Positions 19,185 through 27,467 of a stretch of DNA of 64,000 nucleotides are shown here, one piece after another; positions within the stretch are counted from its first letter, which is position 1; every line of letters starts with the position of its first letter. The notes under the pieces were generated by a model that saw only the letters and a program-made list of their open reading frames with translations, did not search any database and had not been told where the DNA came from. The translations under genes and the position numbers were made by a program. Where the stretch lies: the NCBI RefSeq assembly GCF_018614075.1, contig NZ_JAGGOZ010000080.1:1-64000 (forward strand). The letters run 5' to 3'. This stretch comes from Streptomyces sp. ISL-94 (lineage in GTDB: Bacteria; Actinomycetota; Actinomycetes; Streptomycetales; Streptomycetaceae).

Positions 19185-20002
19185 GGATCTGGCTCGACGG
19201 AGCACTGCGGGACGACGACGGGGCGAAGGTGTCCGTCTTCGACCACGGACTGACCGTGGGTGACGGCGTTTTCGAGACGCTCAAGGCGGAGCGCGGGCGG
19301 ACCTTCGCCCTCACCCGCCACCTGGAGCGGCTGACCCGCTCGGCCCGCGGCCTCGGCCTGCCCGACCCCGACCTCGACGAGGTGCGCCGGGCCTGCGCGG
19401 CCGTCCTGGAGGCCAACCCCATGGAGCGCGGACGGCTGCGCGTCACCTACACCGGCGGCGTCTCCCCGCTCGGCTCCGACCGCGGCGACTCGGGGCCCAC
19501 CCTGATCGCCGCCGTCGCGGAGACCCCCCGCCGCCCCGACACCACCGCCGTCGTCACGGTGGACTGGGTCCGCAACGAGCGCTCCGCCGTGGCCGGCCTG
19601 AAGACCACCTCGTATGCAGAGAACGTCGTCGCGCTCGCCACCGCCCACCGGGCCGGGGCCTCCGAGGCGCTCCTCGCCAACACCGTCGGGCGGCTCTGCG
19701 AGGGCACCGGCTCCAACGTCTTCGTCGTGCTCGACGGGGAGCTGCACACCCCGCCCCTGGCCTCCGGCTGCCTCGCCGGCATCACCAGGGCCCTCGTCGT
19801 CGAGTGGTCCGGAGCCAAGGAGACCGACCTGCCCTTCGAGGCGCTGGCCCAGGCCGAGGAGGTCTTCCTGACCTCCTCGCTGCGTGATGTCCAGGCGGTC
19901 GTACGGATCGACGGGCGCGAGCTCGCCACCGCCCCCGGGCCGGTCACGGCCGAGGCGATGCGGCTCTTCGACGCGAAGGCCGGCGCGGACCTCGATCCGT
20001 GA
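19181..20002 (+). CDS. pabC: Class IV aminotransferase, aminodeoxychorismate lyase-like
   Basis: A 273-residue fold-type IV PLP enzyme. Markers are the N-terminal VFDHGLTVGDGVFETLK, the PLP Lys in LKTTSYAENV, EALLANTVGRLCEGTGSNVF near the phosphate-binding cup and EEVFLTSSLRDVQAV. Coupled to the chorismate enzyme at 18096 by a GTGA overlap, so conversion of aminodeoxychorismate to p-aminobenzoate and pyruvate is the likely role. Branched-chain aminotransferases share the fold, but the length and context favour the lyase. Confidence 0.85.
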   Translation: MRIWLDGALRDDDGAKVSVFDHGLTVGDGVFETLKAERGRTFALTRHLERLTRSARGLGLPDPDLDEVRRACAAVLEANPMERGRLRVTYTGGVSPLGSDRGDSGPTLIAAVAETPRRPDTTAVVTVDWVRNERSAVAGLKTTSYAENVVALATAHRAGASEALLANTVGRLCEGTGSNVFVVLDGELHTPPLASGCLAGITRALVVEWSGAKETDLPFEALAQAEEVFLTSSLRDVQAVVRIDGRELATAPGPVTAEAMRLFDAKAGADLDP

Positions 20003-20045
20003 ACCCCGGTGACGCCGGGCCCCGCGACCGGTAGAACTCAAGGTG

Positions 20046-20888
20046 ATGACCACCACCCTGCGGCCCACGCAGCCGCTCCAGCAGCACAGCGACGGCACCC
20101 GGTCGCGGACCTACGAGGTCCGCGTGAACAGCCGGCCCGTCGGCACCCTCGAACTGGCCACCCGGTCCGCCGCCCAGCCCGAGGTGGGCGTGATCCGGGG
20201 CCTGTGGATCGACGAGCGGGACCGCAGGCGCGGGCGCGGCACGGTCGCCGCGCTCGCCGCCGAAGAGGTGCTGCGCTCCTGGCGCTGCACGGGCGTCGCC
20301 GTGTCGGTGCCCGCCGACGCGGCGCCGGCGCTGCGGATGGCCGAGGCCCTCGGCTACCGGGTGACCGGCCGGGTCCAGGTCAAGGAGCTGCCCGCCGAAC
20401 CGCCCGTGCTCCCGGCGGGCAGCAGCGGCCGGCCGATGACCCGGGCCGAGTACGACGCCTGGCAGGAGCGGGCCGTCGTGGAGTACAGCCACCACCTCAT
20501 CGCCCCCGGTGTGACGGCCGAGCAGGCCTTGGCCGCCTCCCGCGCGGAACACGCCGAGCTGCTGCCGGCCGGGCGCGACACCCCCGGCGCGGCCTTCCTC
20601 CTCCTCCAGGCGGCGGACGAAGCGATCCTGGGCACCCTGTGGGTGGGGGAGCGCGACCTGCCCGGCGTCGGACCCGTCCCGTACGTGTGGGACGTCGACG
20701 TCGACGCCGACCACCGGCGGCAGGGGCACGGGCGGACCCTCATGCTGCTGGCCGAGCACGCCGCCCTGGCCGCGGGCGCCCGCCTGCTGGGCCTCCACGT
20801 CCACGAGGACAACATCCCGGCCCGGCGGCTCTACGAGTCGCTCGGGTACCGGGACATCACGGTGAACGCCAGGAAAGAGCTGATCTAG
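20046..20888 (+). CDS. Two-domain GNAT acetyltransferase
   Basis: A 280-residue protein with two GNAT-like halves. The first (about 20-125) has WIDERDRRRGRGTVAALAAEE; the second (about 170-280) has DVDADHRRQGHGRTLMLLAE and NIPARRLYESLGY. The second carries the cleaner acetyl-CoA motif and is probably catalytic. ATG 20046 is used; a GTG at 20043 directly before it is equally possible. The stop TAG shares the palindrome CTAG (20885-20888) with the stop of the convergent DsbA-like gene. Confidence 0.8.
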   Translation: MTTTLRPTQPLQQHSDGTRSRTYEVRVNSRPVGTLELATRSAAQPEVGVIRGLWIDERDRRRGRGTVAALAAEEVLRSWRCTGVAVSVPADAAPALRMAEALGYRVTGRVQVKELPAEPPVLPAGSSGRPMTRAEYDAWQERAVVEYSHHLIAPGVTAEQALAASRAEHAELLPAGRDTPGAAFLLLQAADEAILGTLWVGERDLPGVGPVPYVWDVDVDADHRRQGHGRTLMLLAEHAALAAGARLLGLHVHEDNIPARRLYESLGYRDITVNARKELI

Positions 20889-21379
20889 GCGGACAGGAGG
20901 CGGTCGGCGATCTCCTCGATGCGGGCGCGCAGCCCGTCCTGGCTCTTGCCGCCGTCCAGGCGCTCGCCGTCGATCACGTACGTGGGGGTGCCGGTCACGC
21001 CGATGGCCTTGCCCTCGGCCTGGTCGGCGTCGACGATCAGGATGTGCCGCCCGTCGACCAAGGCGGTGTCGAACTCCTCGACATTTAGGCCCAGTTCACG
21101 CGCCACGTCGAGCAGCACCGGCTCGCCGCGCTCGGCCAGCTCCGCGGTGTGGGCCAGCACGGCCTCCGCGTAGGGCCAGCCCAGACCCTGCTCCACGGCC
21201 TCCTCGGCGGCCTGGGCCGCGGCGAAGGAGTGCTTGTGCTTCTCCAGGGGGAAGTGGCGCAGCCGGATGTCCAGCCGGTCGCCGTAGCGGGCCCGCAGGG
21301 CCCGTACGTCGTCCAGGGCGCTGTGGCAGTCCGGGCACTGGAGTTCGCACCAGACGTCGAGGATCACGGAATCGGTCAT
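20885..21379 (-). CDS. DsbA-like thioredoxin-fold protein
   Basis: A 164-residue protein with the DSBA arrangement: strand, then a CPDC active site (WCELQCPDC), helical insert and the cis-Pro loop GVTGTPTYVIDG. No signal peptide, so it acts in the cytosol. The start ATG at 21379 has GGGAGA eight bases upstream; the frame continues to 21535 without such support. Likely a thiol oxidoreductase or 2-hydroxychromene-isomerase-like protein; the CxxC favours redox activity. Convergent with 20046-20888, overlapping by four bases. Confidence 0.82.
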   Translation of the reverse strand: MTDSVILDVWCELQCPDCHSALDDVRALRARYGDRLDIRLRHFPLEKHKHSFAAAQAAEEAVEQGLGWPYAEAVLAHTAELAERGEPVLLDVARELGLNVEEFDTALVDGRHILIVDADQAEGKAIGVTGTPTYVIDGERLDGGKSQDGLRARIEEIADRLLSA

Positions 21380-21549
21380 ACGGACAGTCTCCCAGCCCCC
21401 GTACCCCGCGACCCACCGACCGGGACCTGGGGAGGAGGCGGACCCGGAGATGTCCCGGAGATCGGCGCCGGGAGCTCTTGGACCTGGCCGCCGCGCCAGG
21501 GAGCGGTGCAGGATGGAGGGGGACAGACCGCCCACTCCTGGAGGACCGC

Positions 21550-21990
21550 ATGCTCGCCGAGACCATCTGCTCCGCGGTGTCCGCGGCGGGCCTGGGCCTC
21601 GCCGCGCTGACCGCCTACCGCAAGCGCTTCCTGGCCGCCGCGCGGATCGCCGCGTACGCGCTGGTGCCCCTCGGCCTCGTGATGACGGGCGTCGTGGAGT
21701 GGGTGTCCGGGATGGTCTTCAAGCCGACCGTCTGGGCCGGCTTCGGACTGCTGGCGCTCGCCTGGCTGCTCTTCGTCACCACCCGGGCCGTCGAGCGCCG
21801 CGGCCGCGGCAAGGCGGTCGAGGGGAGCCCGGCTGCCCGGGAGGCCGTCGCCCCGGCCGCGTCCGCGCCGTCGCTCGGTGCCGGCGCCGGGTCCCGCCCG
21901 CAGGCCACCGCGCGTCAGAAGCCGCAGGCCGCTGCCGACGGGGAGGACTTCTCCGACATCGAGGCCATCCTCAAGAAGCACGGCATCTGA
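21550..21990 (+). CDS. Conserved small membrane protein
   Basis: A 146-residue protein with three membrane helices in residues 1-80 (AETICSAVSAAGLGLAALTA, AAYALVPLGLVMTGVVEW, WAGFGLLALAWLLFVTT) and a cytosolic Ala/Pro-rich tail ending in EDFSDIEAILKKHGI, a short acidic-amphipathic end that may bind a partner. GGAGG at 21540-21544 fixes the ATG at 21550. Function unknown. Confidence 0.75.
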   Translation: MLAETICSAVSAAGLGLAALTAYRKRFLAAARIAAYALVPLGLVMTGVVEWVSGMVFKPTVWAGFGLLALAWLLFVTTRAVERRGRGKAVEGSPAAREAVAPAASAPSLGAGAGSRPQATARQKPQAAADGEDFSDIEAILKKHGI

Positions 21991-22098
21991 CGCATCCGGC
22001 CCGGGGAGCCTGCGGTCCACAAGATCGGGCGAACTACCGCGCCGATCTTGGCGTGTTGGGGTACGGATGGCGGTGCGCTGCGCCATCATCGGCCCGAC

Positions 22099-22326
22099 AT
22101 GGTCGACACATCGCAGAGTGAGCCGCCGGGGCCCGTGCCGACGACTGTCCCGACTCCGGTCCCGACTCCGGTCCCGACTCCGGTCCCGACTCCGGCCCCG
22201 ACGTCCGCCCCCGAGGAGCCGAAAGGCTGCCTCTTCGCGCTCTCCCAGCCACCCCTGATGATCTTCCTAGCGGTGATCGGCACCCTGCTGCTGCTCGCCG
22301 CCGTGCACGACCTCTTCCTGCTCTGA
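22099..22326 (+). CDS. Small tail-anchored protein with PTPV repeats
   Basis: A 75-residue protein with a Pro/Thr repeat (four PTPV-like units encoded by four perfect copies of a 12-bp sequence at 22147-22194) and a C-terminal membrane helix (MIFLAVIGTLLLLAAVHDLF). The last 60 bases lie opposite the 3' end of the CGNR gene. No good ribosome site precedes ATG 22099; an upstream in-frame start exists at 22048. Function unknown; coding status is probable, not certain. Confidence 0.5.
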   Translation: MVDTSQSEPPGPVPTTVPTPVPTPVPTPVPTPAPTSAPEEPKGCLFALSQPPLMIFLAVIGTLLLLAAVHDLFLL

Positions 22327-22869
22327 CTTGCGCCGGGCCCGGTACGCCGCCACGTGCAGCCGGTTCCCGCAGGTCCGGCTGTCGCAGTAGCGCCGCGAGC
22401 GGTTCCGGGAGAGGTCCACGAAGGCGCGCCGGCAGTCCGGGGCCTCGCAGCGGCGCAGCCGTTCCGTTTCGCCGGAGACCACGATGAAGGCCAGCGCCAT
22501 GCCGCCGTCGGCCGCCAGGTGGTCGCCGACCGAGGCACCGGGCGCGAAGTAGTGCACGTGCCAGTCGTAGCCGTCGTGGTCGGTCAGCTGCGGAGTGGTT
22601 CCGGCCGTCGCCACCAGCTCGTTGATCAGTACGGCCGCCGCACGGGAGTTCGGCGCGGCGAAGACCTGGGCGAACTTGCCGCGCACGGTCCGGACCCCGG
22701 CCAGGTCCCGGGCGCCGAGCTCGCCGACGTCGCTGATCGCGTACTCCTGGACGAAGCCGCGCAGCGCGCTGACGTCCGAGAGCCCGTCGGGCTGGTCCGC
22801 CTCGGCCGCAGTGTTCACCAGCGCGACGACGACGTCGAGCGCGCGACGGGTGTCGTGGGGGATCTGCAC
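22267..22869 (-). CDS. CGNR zinc-finger protein (ABATE domain)
   Basis: A 200-residue protein. The N-terminal two thirds match the ABATE stress-response domain; the C-terminus has the CGNR zinc finger, CEAPDCRRAF followed by YCDSRTCGNRLHVAAYR, expected to bind DNA. Members are predicted transcription regulators. Its last 20 codons overlap the convergent small gene at 22099-22326, an unusually long antisense overlap of 60 bases; the finger is complete before the overlap starts, so the extra C-terminus may be dispensable. Confidence 0.85.
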   Translation of the reverse strand: MQIPHDTRRALDVVVALVNTAAEADQPDGLSDVSALRGFVQEYAISDVGELGARDLAGVRTVRGKFAQVFAAPNSRAAAVLINELVATAGTTPQLTDHDGYDWHVHYFAPGASVGDHLAADGGMALAFIVVSGETERLRRCEAPDCRRAFVDLSRNRSRRYCDSRTCGNRLHVAAYRARRKSEQEEVVHGGEQQQGADHR

Positions 22870-23082
22870 GGGGTCTCCCTCAGGGGCCGGGCCTGCGACG
22901 ACGGGCCTGTGCCGCCGTGGGGGCCGACTCTAGCGGGTCCCTCCGGAAGGGGGGTGCCCACGCACACCGGCGCCGTCCGCGCGGGTGGCTTCCGCGAGAA
23001 CAGCGCCGACCGTGCCGTATGGGGTTGTCCGGCCCACACCGTCGCCCCGAGTCGGACGGTGCCGGGCGGTTGTATGCCTGGC

Positions 23083-23496
23083 TCAGCTTTCGGCCAGGAT
23101 GTGGGAGAGCTCCTTGTCGAGGTCGAAGTGCCGGTGTTCGGTCCCGGGTGGGACCGCGGCGTCCGTCCGCTTGAGGAACGACTCGAGTGCTCGGGCGGGT
23201 GCTTCGAGCAGTGCTTCTCCCTCCGGTGAGCTCAGGGCGATGCAGACGACGCCCTGACCGTGGCTGCGGGACGGCCAGACGCGGACGTCGCCGGTACCGG
23301 TGGGCCGGTGGAGACCCTCTGCGAGGAGGTCGCGGGCGAATACCCATTCGACCGTCTCCTCGGCGCCGGTGTGGAAGGTGGCGTGCACGGCGTAGGGGTC
23401 GGCCGTGTCATACCGCAGGCCCGCGGGAACAGGCAGTGAGGACTCGCTCGACACAACGAGGCGCAGGTGCAGCTCGCAGCTGACCGTGGTGTTCAT
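23083..23496 (-). CDS. ssgB: Sporulation-specific cell division protein SsgB
   Basis: A 137-residue SsgA-like protein starting MNTTVSCELHLRLVVSSESS and ending KELSHILAES; as far as I recall it is practically identical to S. coelicolor SsgB. SsgB marks the future septum sites in aerial hyphae and recruits FtsZ, with SsgA. The ATG at 23496 is fixed by the family start. It is divergent from 23674, and a sigma-H-type promoter candidate lies 60-86 bases upstream. This near-invariant protein is the best single marker that the window is Streptomyces. Confidence 0.97.
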   Translation of the reverse strand: MNTTVSCELHLRLVVSSESSLPVPAGLRYDTADPYAVHATFHTGAEETVEWVFARDLLAEGLHRPTGTGDVRVWPSRSHGQGVVCIALSSPEGEALLEAPARALESFLKRTDAAVPPGTEHRHFDLDKELSHILAES

Positions 23497-23556
23497 AAGC
23501 GCCAGGGCCTTTCGCTCAGTGTGCGCTCGGGGATTCGCACGTCGGCGAAATCGACA

Positions 23557-23582
23557 TGCCACCTACGGTGCCGTTGTAAACC
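23557..23582 (-). promoter_or_regulatory. Sigma-H-type promoter candidate for ssgB
   Basis: On the minus strand GTTT, a 14-base spacer and GGTGGC lie about 60-85 bases upstream of the ssgB ATG. This resembles the GTTT-N14-16-GGGTA pattern of the sigma-B/sigma-H stress and sporulation factors, and ssgB of S. coelicolor is reported to be sigma-H dependent. Confidence 0.5.
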
Positions 23583-23673
23583 CCTCTGACCGTTTTGCGG
23601 ACCTCTGGGTCCCTCGGACGGCGGATCCAAACCACCATTCACGTGTGCTTCCGGCTCCGGTAGATTCGACCCT

Positions 23674-24120
23674 ATGAATACGGGGAGTGACCGCGAGACC
23701 AATGAGTCCGCAGCCGGCGATTCCGGCAAGGGGGCCGAGGAAGAGGCGCTGCACGTGTCGAAGGCGCCCGCCTTCATCAAAGCGCGCCGAAGTCTGCACC
23801 TGAGCTGGCAGGTCGGCGTCTTCGTCGTCGGCCTGGCCGTCATCGGCGCCGGCGTCGCCATGCTGGTGCTGCCCGGGCCCGGCTGGGTCGCGATCTTCGC
23901 GGGCCTGGCGATCTGGGCGACCGAGTTCGCGTGGGCGCACCTCGTGCTGCGCTGGACCAAGCGCAAGGTGACCGAGGCCGCGCAGAAGGCGCTCGACCCG
24001 AAGGTCCGCCGCCGCAACATCATCCTGACCAGCGTCGGCCTCGCCGTCGCGGGCGCGCTGATCGGCTTCTACCTGTGGAAGTACGGGCTTGTCCTGCCCT
24101 GGGACATCAAGGACCAGTGA
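23674..24120 (+). CDS. PGPGW-family (TIGR02611) membrane protein
   Basis: A 148-residue protein with a charged N-terminus, a helical pair containing the family signature LVLPGPGWVAIF (residues about 66-77) and a further helix near the C-terminus. Actinobacterial members are always small membrane proteins of unknown function. Divergent from ssgB with 177 bases between, so the promoters may be linked. Confidence 0.88.
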   Translation: MNTGSDRETNESAAGDSGKGAEEEALHVSKAPAFIKARRSLHLSWQVGVFVVGLAVIGAGVAMLVLPGPGWVAIFAGLAIWATEFAWAHLVLRWTKRKVTEAAQKALDPKVRRRNIILTSVGLAVAGALIGFYLWKYGLVLPWDIKDQ

Positions 24121-24166
24121 TGGTCACGGACCGCCGCTGACATGCGGTAATGTTTGCGGTGCGTCC

Positions 24167-24238
24167 GGGCGATTAGCTCAGTGGGAGAGCACTTCGTTCA
24201 CACCGAAGGGGTCACTGGTTCGAACCCAGTATCGCCCA
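24167..24238 (+). tRNA. tRNA-Val (CAC)
   Basis: Acceptor GGGCGAT with ATCGCCC, anticodon CAC in TTCACAC, T-loop TTCGAAC. Differs by only two bases from the tRNA at 27319. Followed by a hairpin terminator at 24245. Confidence 0.95.
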
Positions 24239-24244
24239 CCCGGA

Positions 24245-24282
24245 CCAGAGGCCCGGAGACTTCACCGTCTCCGGGCCTCTGG
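24245..24282. terminator. Terminator of tRNA-Val, shared with convergent membrane gene
   Basis: A perfect 16-bp stem (24245-24260 with 24267-24282) around TTCACC, between the tRNA and the convergent gene ending at 24314. Confidence 0.82.
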
Positions 24283-24313
24283 CGTTTCCGTGCCCGCGGC
24301 AGCCCTCACGGCC

Positions 24314-26641
24314 TCACCGCAGCCGGCCGAGCGCGTCCCGCAGGCGCCGGGCGTCGCGCAGCCGCTTCTCGTACGTCGCCCCCACCGCCAGCAGCAGCAG
24401 GCCCGCCAGGGCCGGCGGCACCCAGCGCGGGAGCGCCCCCGCGACCTGCACCACATACGGGGCCAGCTCGTGCAGCGCCACCGCCGCCAGCACCGCCCCG
24501 CCCAGCGCGAGCGGCGCCTGGAGCCGACGCCGGGCGCCCGCCAGGGTCACCGCCAGCGCGGCCAGGCCCAGCAGCAGCGGGCGCAGCCAGTGCCCGATCC
24601 CGGTCGGGGAGCCGCCCAGGACCGCCAGCAGGCTCGGCAGCAGGGTCGCGGACAGGCCCGGGCCGTACGCCGTCCAGGACGAGGCCCCCGGATCCCGGCG
24701 CCGCCGCAGGAAGCCCACCGCAAGGGCGGGCACCGTCACCGGCAGCGTGTACGCCTCCGGGACCGTGACCCCGAAGTCGGCCAGCCGGACCCAGGTCGCC
24801 GCCACGAACAGCGCGCCCGCCGCCCAGCTCCCCGGTGCGCGCCGGTCCTCGCGCACCGCCGCCCCCGCGCAGATCACCCCGGCCAGCGCCAGGATCAGCG
24901 CCAGGGTCCCCGTCCGGCCCGCCGACAGGGCCACCGCCGACACCCCGGACGCCGCCGCAGCGATCTCGGCGGGCACCCGCACTCCGCCCAGCCGGGGCCC
25001 GAGCGCGGCCACCACGGCCGGGACGGCCAGCACCGGGAGCGCCCACCAGGCCACCGCCAGGCCCGCCGCCGCCCCCGCCGCCGCCAGGAGCGCCGTGGCG
25101 TACCCGACGGCGCACACGGCCGCCCCGGACCGGATCGACCGCGCGGCGGGCCGGTAGGCCGCCCCAGCCGCGCAGCACGCGCCCAGCGCTCCCCACACCG
25201 CGAAGGTGGCCGCCCGGCCGTCCAGCGCGCCCAGGGACACGTTCCCGGCACCGACCAGCGCACACCCGGCCGCCGCGAAACCGGCCCCGCGCGCCGTGGT
25301 GCGCAGGGCGAGGACTCCCGCCGCCGCCGTCACCGCGAGCTGAGCGGCGAACACCGCCGCCACCGGGAGTCCGAGCAGCTCCGGCGCCGTGAACAGCCCC
25401 GACCAGGCCAGGACCACCGCCGCCACCGCGGGCTCCGGCCGCGACAGCGCCCTCGACAGCCACCAGCCGGCTCCGGCCGTGATCAGCAGGATCACCGGGA
25501 CCGCCGCCCCCGGCCAGTACGGCTCCGCGGCCGGGGTCGTCGCCGCCCACACCTCCTCCAGTACCCGGACGCGGGCGAGCAGGGTCGGCGCCACCGCCGA
25601 CCAGCCCGCAAGCGCGGCCAGGGCGGCCACCGCCGCACCGGCCCGGGCCAGCCCGCGCCGTACCGGTGCCGGGAGGGCGCGGACCCGTACGGCCGCCAGC
25701 AGGGGCAGCGCCGCCAGCAGGTGCACCACCACCGTCCAGGCGGGATCCAGGCCCTGGCGCGCCACCCCGCCGAGGGCGACCACCGCCGCCAAGCCGCCCG
25801 CCGTCGCGGCCGCCCAGGCGCGCGGCTCCCGCCGGGCCGCCGCGATGCCGAGCGCGGCGCCCGCCAGCAGCAGCGCCCCGGGGGCGAGCGCTTCGCCCGC
25901 CGACCCCGCCGACCAGGACTCGGTCGCGCCGGTCAGCAGCGCCACCGCGCCGAGCACCGCCGCCGGGACGGCCGCCACCCGGACCCGCAGCGCGAGGGCC
26001 GCGTCCAGCGCCGCCGTCGCCAACAGCGACCAGCCGATGTCCAGCGGCCCCGCCTGCGCCGCCAGCGCGGCCAGCGGCAGCGGGAACTGCGCCGCCAGCA
26101 CCGCGGCCGGCAGCGGGATCCGGACCTTGCGCAGTCCGGCGCCGTACGCGGCCCACGCCGCCGCCAGTACCGCCGCCGCCCCCGAGGCATAGGCGAGGCC
26201 GTCGGTGTGCGGCATCCCGACCGCGTAGAGCGCGTACGCGTCCAGCACCGTCAGCAGCAGGCCGACCGCAGCCACCGACTCCGCCGTCGACCGCAGACCG
26301 CGGCGCAGCAGCACCGCCGGGACGGCCAGCGCCGCCGCCGTCACCGCGGCGAGCACCGCCGAGCGCCCGGCGATCCCCAGGGAGCCCCAGCTCAGCAGCG
26401 TGAACGCCAGCGCGGCCACCGCCAGCAGGACCGCGCCCAGGGTGAGCAGCACGTTCTGCGCGCTCGGGGGCGAGGTCTCCTGCGCGGGCGCGGCGGGCCC
26501 GGGAGGCGCCCAGGCGGGAGCGACCGGCAGGCGCAGCAGCCAGTCCCGGCGGCCCAGCAAGTACAGCCGCCGGGTATCGAGTTGGACCAGCTCACGGTCG
26601 ATGAGCGCCAGCTCTTCGGCCGGCGGCAGAGGCGTGTTCAT
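24314..26641 (-). CDS. Large polytopic membrane protein (SCO7613 C-terminal domain-like)
   Basis: A 775-residue protein. Residues 1-45 are a soluble segment (EELALIDRELVQLDTRRLYLLGRRDWLL) seen in Streptomyces membrane proteins named after SCO7613; the remainder is some 20 or more Ala/Leu/Val-rich membrane helices with short loops. ATG 26641 matches this N-terminus; the frame extends to 27211 only through the divergent gene. No transporter motif is visible. It sits between two tRNA-Val(CAC) genes and is divergent from the SRPBCC protein. Confidence 0.75.
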   Translation of the reverse strand: MNTPLPPAEELALIDRELVQLDTRRLYLLGRRDWLLRLPVAPAWAPPGPAAPAQETSPPSAQNVLLTLGAVLLAVAALAFTLLSWGSLGIAGRSAVLAAVTAAALAVPAVLLRRGLRSTAESVAAVGLLLTVLDAYALYAVGMPHTDGLAYASGAAAVLAAAWAAYGAGLRKVRIPLPAAVLAAQFPLPLAALAAQAGPLDIGWSLLATAALDAALALRVRVAAVPAAVLGAVALLTGATESWSAGSAGEALAPGALLLAGAALGIAAARREPRAWAAATAGGLAAVVALGGVARQGLDPAWTVVVHLLAALPLLAAVRVRALPAPVRRGLARAGAAVAALAALAGWSAVAPTLLARVRVLEEVWAATTPAAEPYWPGAAVPVILLITAGAGWWLSRALSRPEPAVAAVVLAWSGLFTAPELLGLPVAAVFAAQLAVTAAAGVLALRTTARGAGFAAAGCALVGAGNVSLGALDGRAATFAVWGALGACCAAGAAYRPAARSIRSGAAVCAVGYATALLAAAGAAAGLAVAWWALPVLAVPAVVAALGPRLGGVRVPAEIAAAASGVSAVALSAGRTGTLALILALAGVICAGAAVREDRRAPGSWAAGALFVAATWVRLADFGVTVPEAYTLPVTVPALAVGFLRRRRDPGASSWTAYGPGLSATLLPSLLAVLGGSPTGIGHWLRPLLLGLAALAVTLAGARRRLQAPLALGGAVLAAVALHELAPYVVQVAGALPRWVPPALAGLLLLAVGATYEKRLRDARRLRDALGRLR

Positions 26642-26686
26642 AGTGCGGAGTGTGGCGCCGGTCACGCGGTCGGCACATGGGTGCGG

Positions 26687-26709
26687 GTACTCAGATGTGC
26701 CCTGAGTAC
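26687..26709. promoter_or_regulatory. Perfect 8-bp palindrome in divergent promoter region
   Basis: GTACTCAG (26687-26694) and CTGAGTAC (26702-26709) are separated by seven bases. They lie between divergent genes starting at 26641 and 26765, where an operator would be expected. Binding protein unknown. Confidence 0.5.
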
Positions 26710-26764
26710 GCCCGGTCCGGGTGAAGTGGGCATACGGGGGCCCTGGCCGGGCCAGACTGGAACC

Positions 26765-27280
26765 ATGGACCGCAGCCGCTGGGACCGCTCGGACTGCTCG
26801 GACCGGTGGGCCCGGTGGAGCCGCTACCGCTTCCGCAGTGTGTGGCACCTCGACGCGCCGCCCGGCCGCGTCTTCGCCGAACTGGAGCAGCCGGGGGAGT
26901 ACCCGCACTGGTGGCCCCAGGTCCGCCGCGTCGAAACGGTCGACGAGCGAAGCGGCACCGCGACCGTCCGCTCGGTCCTCCCGTACGCACTCCACATCAC
27001 CGCCACCGAGCTCCTGCGCGACCCCGCCCACGGGATCCTGGAAGTCTCCCTCGGCGGCGATCTCGACGGCTGGGCACGGTGGACCGTACGGCCCCGGGCC
27101 GGCACCGGAGCCACCCGGACCCGCGCGCTGTACGAGCAGGAGGTCGAGGTGCGCCGGCCCCTGATGCGGCGGCTCGCGCTGCTCGGGCGGCCGGTGTTCC
27201 GGCTCAACCACACGCTGATGATGCGGGCCGGGCGGCGCGGTCTCGCGGCCCGGCTGGCCGCCGGCCCGGAAGCGGTTTGA
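26765..27280 (+). CDS. SRPBCC (START-like) family protein
   Basis: A 171-residue protein of the polyketide cyclase/START-like fold: RFRSVWHLDAPPGRVFAELEQ opens the fold, then PHWWPQVRRVE, and the long C-terminal helix contains RRLALLGRPVFRLNH. Members bind hydrophobic ligands or act as coenzyme-Q-binding-like proteins; the ligand is unknown. ATG 26765 directly follows the probable promoter segment; no strong ribosome site is present. It ends 38 bases before the second tRNA-Val(CAC). Confidence 0.8.
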   Translation: MDRSRWDRSDCSDRWARWSRYRFRSVWHLDAPPGRVFAELEQPGEYPHWWPQVRRVETVDERSGTATVRSVLPYALHITATELLRDPAHGILEVSLGGDLDGWARWTVRPRAGTGATRTRALYEQEVEVRRPLMRRLALLGRPVFRLNHTLMMRAGRRGLAARLAAGPEAV

Positions 27281-27318
27281 ACCAGCCCCAAGCCTTCTGT
27301 ATTGTTCAGTGCGTTCCC

Positions 27319-27390
27319 GGGCGATTAGCTCAGCGGGAGAGCACTTCGTTCACACCGAAGGGGTCACTGGTTCGATCCCAGTATCGCCCA
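27319..27390 (+). tRNA. tRNA-Val (CAC), second copy
   Basis: Acceptor GGGCGAT with ATCGCCC, anticodon CAC. Differs from the copy at 24167 by one D-loop base and one T-loop base. Confidence 0.95.
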
Positions 27391-27397
27391 CCGGGAC

Positions 27398-27427
27398 AGG
27401 CCGGTCCGTCTGCTGACGGACCGGCCT
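27398..27427. terminator. Terminator of tRNA-Val
   Basis: A 13-bp stem (27398-27410 with 27415-27427) with a TGCT loop, eight bases after the tRNA. Confidence 0.8.
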
Positions 27428-27467
27428 TCCGCATGTGTGCCCTTCGCATGGGGGCCTTTCGCCCGTG

